Positions 34,775-44,455 of a stretch of 64,000 nt of DNA are shown piece by piece. Every line of letters starts with the position of its first letter. The first letter of the stretch is position 1. Source of the stretch: Limonium bicolor (lineage: Eukaryota; Streptophyta; Magnoliopsida; Caryophyllales; Plumbaginaceae); contig CM041776.1 of NCBI GenBank assembly GCA_023374045.1, positions 117,943,000-118,006,999 on the forward strand, read 5' to 3'. A program made the position numbers and the translations under genes. Under the pieces are notes generated by a model. That model worked only from the letters and a program-made list of their open reading frames with translations, was not told where the DNA came from and did no database searches.

Positions 34775-37700
34775 TTTTATAAGTTACATATTAACTTATA
34801 ATCTATAGTTTAAATATTTTATTTCTTTAAATAACCAAAGTAACCCATATATTTTCTTATAATACATTTCCGCCCACATTTAAATTCCATTCTTCATATA
34901 TACTTCTATAAATTACATATTCACCTTAAACTTTTATAAACTTAATATTTTATGTCATAAACCATTTTAACCCAAAGTTTTTGGTCAACACTTTGACCAA
35001 GACTTAATTTCACAATTAATACTTTATCATACCCATAAAATCATAAGTAATTCTCGGCCATACCTTATATTTTCCAATAATCACAAAATAGTCCCAAAAC
35101 TTTATAAAACGTCGTTTTAACACTTAACCACTTATTTAACTTCACCAAAATTCATAATATAATTCCTATCTTATATTATACTATAAAATACCAAATAACC
35201 CCTTATGTTCTCGGTAATTTATATTTGTACTCTAAACTTTTCAAAAATTACATTTTAACCACATAACTTACTAAAATAGCATTTAAATTCTTGTAGCTAT
35301 TTTTAATGTTCCAAAATTTATAAAATAAGTTAATACACATATATGTATTTCAAAATTCACTACATCTCCTATATTGCTCTCGGCCACAATTAAATCTTAT
35401 CATATGTTTTTAAAACTTGTTTTGAACTTTATAATATATATATATATATATATATATAAATGTATATATGCCATATAACACTCCTAAAAATTATGCTAAC
35501 CTAGAATGATTATAAATCAAAAATAGAACATAAAATCTCTAAACCATTCGGTTTAAATATTTATGTAACAATAATTAATTCTTATGACCCTAAATATATC
35601 TTCAGGTAATAATCTTACCTTATATGTTATAAATTATTTCCTTGACAATATAACCTATAGTTTCCGGTTTTAATTTATTTAAAGGTTATACAAAATCTTT
35701 ATATCAAAGTTCGAAGCTTAAATCAAACTTAAACTTAATAAACTTTATTTATATAACTCACCCTTAAATCAAGACAATCCTTGTGCTTGATTTTTCCTTG
35801 AATTTCCAAGCTCTCCAAATGTTATCTTGATGAAGATGTTTCGAACTCCTTGTACATATGTAAGAGATTTATTTGTTAAACTTCTAACAAGAGTTTATAA
35901 ATAATATTGTAGTAACTCTACAAGAGTTTACCTTAGGAATTTAACAAGGTATTTTTGATACACCTTGAGATGATGTAGATCCAAGTTTCCTTCATGAAAT
36001 AATGAAGATGGCATAGATTTAGAGGTTCTAAATTTTCGAAAATAGTATAGAATGTTTTATCAAGATTTTCAACATAATAATATACCTTAACTTGATCTTG
36101 TTGTTTCTTGTATTGTTGTTGGATTTAGGAACCACCTTGGAGCATATATGATTGGCGATTTCTTGTAGATTTGCTAGGATGATTTCTTGCTCCATGACTT
36201 GATAGAATTAACTAGGAAATTACATTAAAATGGTGTTAGGTATTATTACACCATTAATGGAGCTAATGAACTCTTAGGAACTAATGAAGAAAAGAGAGCT
36301 AATTGCAAGACTTACCAACCGTGAGTGTAGTATGGCAAGGAATGAGATTAACACTCACGTAAGGTTTTAAGGAAGTGAACAATCAGATTTTGATTGTTAT
36401 TATTTAATATCTTTGTTTATGTTTATTGATTACTTAATTTAGAGTTGAAAAATCTGATTGCAAAATCCTCCAAATGCACTTGCTCTTACGGTAATGGTGG
36501 GGAATTTAGTGGAGTTTAGCATCTCAATTATGCAGCACTAATTGACTAAAAGGAATGGATGAAATTAAACTTAGTTTGTTTATCAATAGGCATGTGTTTA
36601 GGTTTAGTTATTTATGTAATTATTGAGCACTTATTCTGCTTAATTGGTGCAGGTTGGACGGCTGTTAATGGAGCACTTCAGCAACTCCATTTCATGCACA
36701 TTCACGGTAAACAATTAGCTAGATATGTTAGTTAACACTTAAGCTTTTATTTGGATGATTTAGTTGATTGTATAAGTTTAACTAATATTGATAATTGTCT
36801 TGTTCCTGCAGGTGCTAACGACTGGACAAGAATGGAGCAATTCAATCAGCTTTATTTGCTGTAGGTTCACGGCTGTAAAAGCCTTAGGATAGTTGATTAA
36901 GTTTGTTAAATTGTTTAGTGAAGTTATGACTAGACTAACAATATAAATGGCATTAACTAAATATGAGCTAATGTTTGATGATTCTTTGCAGGCAACCGTA
37001 GGTGACATCTCCAAATTAATGTCATGTTGATATCATATTAATTAATTTAGGTAGGAATGAGTCATCATGTAAAATGACTTGTTTTTTTGAAATAAAACTA
37101 GCCAAATATGGCCTTAAAATTCGCCCAACATGGGAATAAATTGAGACTGATTTTTCATTTGATTTTTGTTGCATTATATTGTACTAAGACCATACTAATA
37201 TGTGTTATAGGTTCCAGCATTTAATTGGTACATTTTTATTATGGTAGAAGATGAACGTTTTAAGGTAAAATGCTGATTTTAGGTACCTTTTTGTTCTAAA
37301 AATCGCCCCCGTTTGTACTATGAGTTTAGTACTGCCATCAACTGATTTAGATGGTCATTTTATCCACTTTTAAGATTACTAACTCGTGGCTACTCAAAAA
37401 CTTCAAGGCATTAACTATAGGTTATATTGTCAAGGAAATAATTTATAACATATAAGGTAAGATTTTTACCTTAAGATATATATTAGGGTCATAAGAATTA
37501 ATTATTGTTACATAAATATTGAAACCGAATGGTTTAGAGATTTTATGTTCTATTTTTGAAGAAGTAGCTTGGGAATTCTCTTTAGAATAATTAATAATGA
37601 TTTTAGGAACTCTAAGAATAATTTTTATAGGGGTCCGTGCCACCTTGGCACTCCTCCTAGGCATTCCCGGGCCTTTATGGGACCCACATCGGGTGCTTTC

Positions 37701-37984
37701 GAGAACTTTGTATAATTACTCAGCTCCAACTGAGAACTTTTATCTTAAAGATCATAAAATGATCCTTGGTTAAATTCATATAATATCCATAGCTTATGTA
37801 ATTATTTAACTTAAGGTCGGGCTTTTAACGCTCGTTTATGACCTTAAGGAGTTTAGGTGTGTTTTTAACGCCCAAGTGTTCATATGTTTTCTTAGGGTTT
37901 AATAATCCCCTAAATAATACTTATAATTCCTCAAACAATATTTATTTACTTATATTTAATTATTTAAATGTTAGGGGTATTTCA
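34775..37984 (-). mobile_element. Truncated LTR of copy G (C-type LTR family)
   Basis: On the minus strand it starts TGAAATACCCCTAAC at 37984, like LTR C. Shared stretches with C include the ACTTATAATCTATAGTTTAAAT area (34790 against 46590), CCAACTGATTTAGA (37340 against 48560) and CGTGCCACCTYGGCACTCCTC (37640 against 48960). About 2 kb of the U5 side is missing compared with C. It ends exactly where the AlkB-like exon begins. No gene is seen inside. Confidence 0.7.
35432..35458. repeat. TA dinucleotide repeat
   Basis: About 13 TA units in an A/T-rich LTR interior. Confidence 0.95.
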
Positions 37985-37986
37985 CT

Positions 37987-38457
37987 TATACCAAGACATA
38001 CCTAGAGACACGGATGCAAGACGGAGCGACGCCACCAACAATACCCCCAGAATTTCAAACGCTTGTTACACATGCTGTAGAACTTGCACAACAATGGGAA
38101 AATGATCCAATCCCCGCACTTTAAGTGGACCTCTGTATCGTCAACTTCTATGAGAAAGAAGGACGACTTGGCTTACACCAAGACAAGGACGAGACAACGG
38201 AATCTCTTGAAAAAGGAGTACCCGTAGTGTCTTGGTCCATTGGTGGTGACGCCGTATTTTTGTATAGCGAGCAGAAGCGTGCAGACCTCGCAGAGAAACT
38301 GGTATTGAGATCAGGAGATGTCCTAATCATGGGTGGAAAATCTAGGATGCTGTATCACGGGATCAACAAGATCAAGTTGAATGCGACACCACCGGCAATA
38401 ATTAATGCCACACACATGAAACCTGGACGCCTGAACCTTACCTTCAAGAAGTACTAA
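37987..38457 (+). pseudogene. AlkB-type Fe(II)/2-oxoglutarate dioxygenase, C-terminal exon
   Basis: AlkB enzymes remove alkyl groups from nucleic-acid bases. The frame 37987-38457 encodes the core of the fold, closest in my reading to plant ALKBH1-like proteins. VNFY leads into the HxD motif of LHQDKDE (about 38176-38184). Then come PVVSWSIGGDAVFLY, RSGDVLIMGG, the distal metal His in LYHG (about 38356), and GRLNLTFKK at the end. Both His and the Asp of the iron triad and the first Arg of RxNxTxR are present; the second Arg is Lys. A TAA at 38122 splits the frame, and the N-terminal part is missing because LTR G abuts at 37984. No metal-site residue is lost. It lies on the same strand as, and 100 bp before, the gypsy protease of F. 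Confidence 0.85.
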
Positions 38458-38526
38458 ATTCGTAGTATCATGTAATGTATTAGTAACGTGTATTAGAGAC
38501 GCGGTATGTATGATGGTTGGTTAATC

Positions 38527-38532
38527 AATAAA
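38527..38532 (+). terminator. Poly(A) signal AATAAA after the AlkB-like exon
   Basis: AATAAA lies 70 bp after the stop codon, in an A/T-rich 3' flank. It suggests that the exon came with its own 3' untranslated region. Confidence 0.55.
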
Positions 38533-38560
38533 GAGCAGTGTTGATTATTAAATTCCACTT

Positions 38561-38908
38561 GTGTCCACCATCATTACTTACGAACTTGTGACTTCAATTG
38601 GTTGTGGACTCGGTATAGAAGGTAACCTGAGTATCCTCACCGAAGCACAAGCCGGTAAAAGCGGCACCATCTTAACGGGAACCTTCCCATTGAACGGCAT
38701 TGAAGCCTCAGTGTTATTCGACTCCGGCGCCTCTCATACCTTTGTATCGCCATCTTTTGCGAAGAGGTTGGGGCTAGATGCGGATGAGCTACCGAAATTT
38801 TTGGTTACTCTCCCGTCGAAGGAGCGAGTGAAATGCACCAAGTATTACAAATCAAGCCACGATCCGAATCAATGGCGAAGCGTTTCCCATCTCCTTCATC
38901 TAGTTTAA
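38561..38908 (+). pseudogene. gag C-terminal tail and aspartic protease of element F
   Basis: The protease cleaves the Gag-Pol polyprotein. LTEAQAGKSG, the usual gag-protease linker of this lineage, is followed by TGTFPLNG and the active-site motif VLFDSGASHTF (Asp of DSGAS at about 38720), then SFAKRLGL. The frame shifts near 38855: sequence in the next frame continues with NGEAF and then GFDVIVRMNWLERHKG at 38913, the end of the protease domain. An in-frame TAG just before 38910 adds a second lesion. No zinc knuckle or capsid lies upstream, and the AlkB-like exon ends about 100 bp before. Confidence 0.85.
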
Positions 38909-38912
38909 TGGG

Positions 38913-40374
38913 TTGGGATTTGATGTAATAGTCAGAATGAACTGGTTGGAGAGGCACAAGGGGCGAATCCTCTGCGCCGAGCATAGATTGTTGCACAAGA
39001 GTCCTTCTAGGGTTACTGTATCTTACCGCCAGAGACCGAGAGAGCCTTCGACCACAGTCATCTCCGCTATGGCTATGTACCGGGAGCTCAGAAAGGGCAA
39101 TGAAGTGTATCTGTGTTATGTACAAGACCTGGAGAGAGATCCAGAGTTCAATACCGAAGTACCAATTGTATCTGATTTCCCCGATGTATTCCCGAAGGGG
39201 CTACCTGGTATGCCACCTCAGAGAGTAGTAGAATTTGAGATTGACCTCTTGCCTGGTACTGGTCCCATTGCTAGGGCACCGTACTGCATGGCACCTGCAG
39301 AAATGACAGAGCTGAAAGAGCAGTTGTGCGATTCACTTGACAAAGGGTTTATACGCCCGAGCGTATCACCCTGGGGAGCACCGGTCCTCTTTGTGTAGAA
39401 GAAGGACGGTAGTCTCCGACTTTGTATTGACTACCGCGAATTGAATGTAGTTACAGTCAAGAATAAATACCCATTGCCCCGCATCGATGACCTATTCGAC
39501 CAGCTGGAAGGAGCATCAGTATTTTCCAAGATTGACCTCTGATCTAGGTATCATCAGATTGCCATCAGAGAGCAAGACATAGAGAAAACGGCATTCCGTA
39601 CCAGATATGGCCACTACGAATTCACCGTCATGCCATTCGGGTTGTCCAACGCACCAACAAAATTCATGGATTTAATGAATCGACTATTCAGTGAGCAGTT
39701 AGACACTTCAGTTGTTGTCTTTATCGACGACATCCTGGTATACTCGAAATCAGCAGAAGAGCATGAAATTCATTTAAGGAAAGTACTTGAGACACTGCGC
39801 GAGAACCAGCTTTATGGGAAGTTCTCCAAATGTGAGTTTTGGCTAGATCAGGTATCATTCCTCGGTCATGTCATCTCGAGCGCAGGCATTTTTGTAGACT
39901 CATCTAAGATAGAAGCCATACGATCATGGCCTAGACCTAAGACTGTTACCGAAATTTGGAGCTTTCTTGGTCTTGCCGGTTACTACTGAAGATCTGTAAA
40001 GGACTTCTCGAAAGTCGCTAAGCCCATGACTACACTGATGAAGAAAGATGCACCGTTTGTATGGACAGACGAGTGTGAAGTATCCTTCCAGAGCCTAAAA
40101 GACTCATTGACCTCAGCACCGATTCTCACACTTCCAGAGGGCACAGAGGGATTTGAAGTGTATTGTGATGCATCAGACAAGGGAATGGGATGCGTACTCA
40201 TGCAGCATGGCAAGGTTGTAGCCTACGCCTCCCGCCAGCTGAAAAAGCATGAGGAGAATTACCCGACTCATGACTTAGAGTTAGGAGCCATTGTCTTCAC
40301 CTTGAAGATATGACGACACTATCTCTATGGGGTAAGCATCACCATCTACTCCGACCACAAGAGCTTACAGTATG
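38913..40374 (+). pseudogene. Reverse transcriptase and N-terminal RNase H of element F
   Basis: RT copies the element RNA into DNA. The fingers/palm start is at about 39190-39400 (DVFPKGLPGMPP, WGAPVLFV), CIDYRELN follows, and the catalytic FIDDILVYS is at 39720. RNase H begins near 40140, with the first catalytic Asp in YCDASDKG at about 40167. The region stays in a single frame but carries stops at 39396 (TAG), 39540 (TGA), 39987 (TGA) and 40311 (TGA). The comparison residues expected at these places are Lys/Gln, Arg, Arg and Trp. The gene breaks off after SLQY at 40374, where the TRIM begins. Confidence 0.93.
40370..40374. repeat. Target-site duplication GTATG, left
   Basis: GTATG in F pol directly before TGTAACAGCCC. 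The right copy is at 59561-59565, after the 3' LTR of LARD B; a remnant GT stands at 41060-41061. Confidence 0.85.
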
Positions 40375-40681
40375 TGTAACAGCCCAGTAATCAACCCACA
40401 TGTGAGATATTGTCCGCTTTGGGCCGCAGCCCGCACGGTTTTGTTTCTGAGGGTGATGTACTCACACCACTCAAAAGGCCTCTCACCAGAGTGGCCCAGC
40501 GGAAGCGGAAAGCCCTCTACTCGGTGGATATTGTCCCCAATCTCGGGGTTTTGTTCCGGGAGGATATACACACCTCTCCGGAGGCCTCTCACAAGGGGAG
40601 AGTATCCCCACACCTATAAGGTGTGGTTCGTGCGCTCTCCCGGTCGATGTGGGAGGTGACCCCTACACTGGGTATCACACT

Positions 40682-40697
40682 CTACACCTACCCCCCT
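40682..40697 (-). other. Polypurine tract of the TRIM
   Basis: The minus strand reads AAGGGGGGTAGGTGTAG, containing the same AAGGGGGGTAG as LARDs A/B and F, just before the LTR start. Confidence 0.85.
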
Positions 40698-40738
40698 TGG
40701 GAGCCCAGCGTCCTCGCTGGCACACCGACCTGGGCCTG

Positions 40739-40750
40739 GCTCTGATACCA
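40739..40750 (-). other. Primer binding site of the TRIM
   Basis: TGGTATCAGAGC on the minus strand, two bases after the LTR end. Confidence 0.92.
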
Positions 40751-43085
40751 TATGTAACAGCCCAATAATCAACCCACATGTGAGATATTGTCCGCTTTGG
40801 GCCGCAGCCCGCACGGTTTTGTTTCTGAGGGTGATGTACTCACACCACTCAAAAGGCCTCTCACCAGAGTGGCCCAGCGGAAGCGGAAAGCCCTCTACTC
40901 GGTGGATATTGTCCCCAATCTCGGGGTTTTGTTCCGAGAGGATATACACACCTCTCCGGAGGCCTCTCACAAGGGGAGAGTATCCCCACACCTATAAGGT
41001 GTGGTTCGTGCGCTCTCCCGGTCGATGTGGGAGGTGACCCCTACACTGGGTATCACACTGTTTTAATACCCCGGATCTAAAAAATGGTGATTTAATTACT
41101 CTAATAAGATTATTAAGAGCCTAATTGTGCCTAGAGAGTATTGGTAAAAAGAATAAAACCAAAAGAAAAGAGAAAATGCGTTAAACGCGAAAAACGCTAA
41201 AATGCGCATTAAATGAAAATAAGAGATATATAATCTCGTAAGGGTCCGAGATGGATTCCTAAGGCTTAGTTAGGCCTAATTAGTGTACGGGAATGATTCC
41301 CGAAGAAAACGGATCCAAATAATGGATTAAAACGTTAAATAAGCATAAAAGCACGTTTTTCGAGAAAACCCGAAAACGTGACTTTAAGTGGTCAAATGGA
41401 CCCGTAAAAATTATAGTTGATTAAATAACTATAAATAAGTGTTAATGGAAGCTTAATAACCATTAAAATTAATTAAACGAGAAAATTCCGGAAAACGGAC
41501 CCGGTAAGTGAATAGTGTCGAAACCGGGAGACGAAACGCGTTTAATTCGAAAAGATGAAAAACGACCCGGGCTACTAATGTATAGGGCCGGTTTTAATTA
41601 GTGTGTATACACACATTAATAAGCTTGCTAGTAATTAGTAATAAGATGACAAGACAAATAAATAAAGCAAAAGGTGAAATAGTAAAAGTAGTTACTTACT
41701 CTCTCACCTCTCTTTCCTTCCTCATTTCACGTTTTATTTGCCCATCCCTCTGTATATCTTCTTCTTCTTCCTCTGTCAACCGGCGATTCCACAAGAGAGC
41801 ACACAGCCCATCTTCTTCCTCCTCAAGCTTGCTCATTTCTTCACCGAATCACACAAAAATTATACCGTTAGATTCGTATCGGCGAGGGCTACGTTTTCCA
41901 CCCCTCAAAATCTTGATTCCTCCACTTTCACTTCCATGGGTGTTGGGCCTTTTGAAGCTTGAAGAGCTTATTTTGACTCTCCATCATCTCCTTAATGCTC
42001 TAAGGTAAAAATATAAGCAAAAGTTCATCATTCCTAGCTTGTTCTTGCAATTTGGAAAATTTTCCCACGTTGAAAATTTTCTTCCATTTCAGTCGGTTTC
42101 TTAATGTCCTTGTGGAGTGGTGGAACTTCATCATTTTGTTTGCCTAACTCTCCATTTGGATACCTTAAGGTAATCTCTAAGCTAAACCCTAAAAACTAGC
42201 TCTTGTAATTCTAGTTTTTTGTGGGAAAAATTAAATTAATAAGCTTGATATGTGGTGTGGGGATATGATTGTAGTTGGCAATCTATGCTCCTTGGTATGT
42301 TGTGAAAACAAGAAGAGGAAGAGGGAACAAGAGAAAGAGGAAGAAGAGGAGTAAAAACCGAGAAAAAAACAAGGTAATGGGCTTACCTTGTGTTGGTTTT
42401 ATTTGCCTTGGGAAAACTTATGTTAGTGTTGTATAAACAACCTTGAGCTTGAGTAGTAATGATACCATAATATTGTGAGTTGAATGAGAATGTTTAATGA
42501 GGCTCATGTGTGCAAATAAACCTTGAAGTTAGGTTAGTGTACATATGTGAGCAAATGGGATTTTGATGTGTTGTTTATGTTTAAACCAAACAGGAGGGAG
42601 AAGAGTGTTTATGAGCTGATTTAAGTGTGGTGGAAATGCTTAAAAAGTAGGCAAGTGCTGTCAAAATTTCCTAGGGATGTATGGACTTGAGTGTTTTATT
42701 CAAAGGAAGAGATTAGGTGTGTTTAAGAGGTTTAAGTGAGTGATTAATGGTTTGAAAACCAAACCAAGAAGCAGAGTGTGTTAGCAGTGAAGATAATGTC
42801 ATTTGGGTGCTGGTAATGGCATTAGTGAATGAAGTATTGAATGGTGGGAGGCAACACCAAAATCTGTTACAAAGTATTAGAAAAAGTTATGAAAGTGTAA
42901 GTGAATTTTTGAGTGAAAATAATTAGAATTGGTGAGTGCACTTGGTGCTTAGTTTAAGGTGATTAAGAAGGGTAATTAAGTGTTAAAACATGTAGATTAT
43001 AAGTGGGAAAGATTGGAAAGACAATGGTGGAAGAATGAGGTTGTAACAGATTTGGAAAAATGCAAATCTGTCAAAACTGCAACAG

Positions 43086-43340
43086 GGTCCGGGACTTAGT
43101 CCATGGACAAGGTCCCGGACCACCCCCTTAAATCATGCCGAGAGTTTATCCTGCACTTGGTCCGGGACTTGGGGTAAGGACAAGGTCCCGGACCACCCCA
43201 TTTAAATAGACCGAGATCGAACATCCATGCTGGTCCGGGACTTGGGATAGGGACAAGGTCCCGGACCATGGTAGAAAAACCACCCGAGAGTTACAACCAG
43301 CTTTGGTCCGGGACTTAAGATAGGGACCAAGTCTCGGACC
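43086..43340 (+). repeat. Array of four hairpins, LARD B 5' LTR
   Basis: Same units as in LARD A. In unit 4 the right arm reads AAGTCTCGGACC against GGTCCGGGACTT, turning one G-C into a G-U pair while keeping the stem in RNA. Confidence 0.95.
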
Positions 43341-44450
43341 ACCCCCAGAAACCAACAGAGAGCATTTTTAAGGTTGGAAATGATGGGGGTTTAAATGTTA
43401 ATAATGTTATAAGATGTTAAGGCCTTGTTTGGTGACATGTAAAGGCCCTAGGAAGTGTAAGAAAGTGTTAGAAGTGATTGAGAAGTGAGAACTCAAATTA
43501 ACAAGAATAAAACCGAGTTAACGGGATAACGGGGTAAATACGGGAATAGCATTTTATTATGTACCGTATGAGTTTAGTATTAACAATAATGTTTGAAACA
43601 TTATCAGAGAGTCGTGCGTGACCCGAGCTTGGTGAGATGACACGGTAAAAGTAAAACCCCGGTGAAAGGTATGATTTTCTCATACTCCGCATGCTAACCG
43701 AGTTACGTTGATTTGTGTGTTTGTGTGCCGGCTTAATTAAGATTAAAGCATGAAAATAATCCCTTGTTTGATTATGTATGTCATGTTGTATGTTGAATGA
43801 GCTAACATACTTGTATGCCGGTGTGGTCTAACATAGTGTAAAGACCGACACATAGTGAGTAACGTTTGGCTAGAGACCCGTAGATCGGGTCGATGCTATG
43901 ATAACGAAAATGTGCAAACACACAAACTATCCGTTAAAGTATAACGACAACGCAAACATATGAACTCCCTAGAATGTGAGGAGGTGTACGGGTTGAGTAA
44001 ATACCCGATAATGGTTAGAAAACCACATTGAAACAATCCACGAAACAAATGAGAGTGGAAAGATAAGTGAACCTCCTTCAAGAGGATTTAAGATAGTTCG
44101 AAGATGTGAACTAGCGATGAGGGTAAAAGAGACCTGAGGGATTAGTAGCTCCCTTGAGACATGGTCGACCTCCTATATGAGGATTTTACCTGGTATATGC
44201 AAGTAACCGAAAGTATGAGTAAAGTAAATGTATGGGTAACTCTTAAAACCTAAGATTAACCGAACTAAAGTAATGTTCCCAAGTCATTAGAAACATCGAG
44301 AGTGATGCTTCTAGACTAATATGCATGATATTATTATAACTCCGAGAGAGGGGTGTATGGGAACGAGAGTAGTCCGAGAGTAGTCGGACCTAAGTAAAAG
44401 AGATATGAACTAAGAGAGAGTTCCGTGAGCTAGTTGAACCTTCCCACCAT

Positions 44451-44455
44451 GCTAG
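44451..44455. repeat. Target-site duplication GCTAG, left (solo LTR C)
   Basis: GCTAG precedes TGTAATACCCC. The second copy is at 49292-49296, where the LARD B LTR resumes with ACCCAGAGTAGGG as in LTR A. Confidence 0.95.

Larger units (their letters stand above)
40375..41059 (-). mobile_element. TRIM (terminal-repeat retrotransposon in miniature), minus strand, 685 bp
   Basis: Two direct repeats of about 307 bp (40375-40681 and 40753-41059) differ at only two clear positions (near 40386 and 40558). The 71-bp middle holds, on the minus strand, a tRNA-iMet primer site and a polypurine tract. LTR ends are TGTAACAGCCC on the plus strand (GGGCTGTTACA on its own). The repeat contains GCGGACAATATCTCACATGT, a hallmark I recall from widespread plant TRIMs. 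It encodes no protein. The few LTR differences suggest a recent insertion. Confidence 0.92.
41062..44455 (+). mobile_element. 5' LTR of LARD B, first segment
   Basis: Starts TTTAATACCCCGGATC, parallels LTR A, and is cut by solo LTR C after GCTAG (44451-44455). The ORF at 41601-42008 is CT-rich leader read through by chance, as its counterpart in the 3' LTR is broken by indels. Confidence 0.9.

Noticed and set aside
38148..38330. Minus-strand ORF opposite the AlkB exon
   Set aside because: Shadow of the conserved plus-strand frame.
40375..41059. TRIM as a Cassandra element with 5S rRNA in the LTR
   Set aside because: I find no 5S gene body or its internal control region in the 307-bp repeat.
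41601..42008. 135-residue Ser-rich ORF in the LARD B 5' LTR
   Set aside because: CT-rich leader; the matching region of the 3' LTR (55824-56069) has frame-breaking indels and LARD A lacks it.
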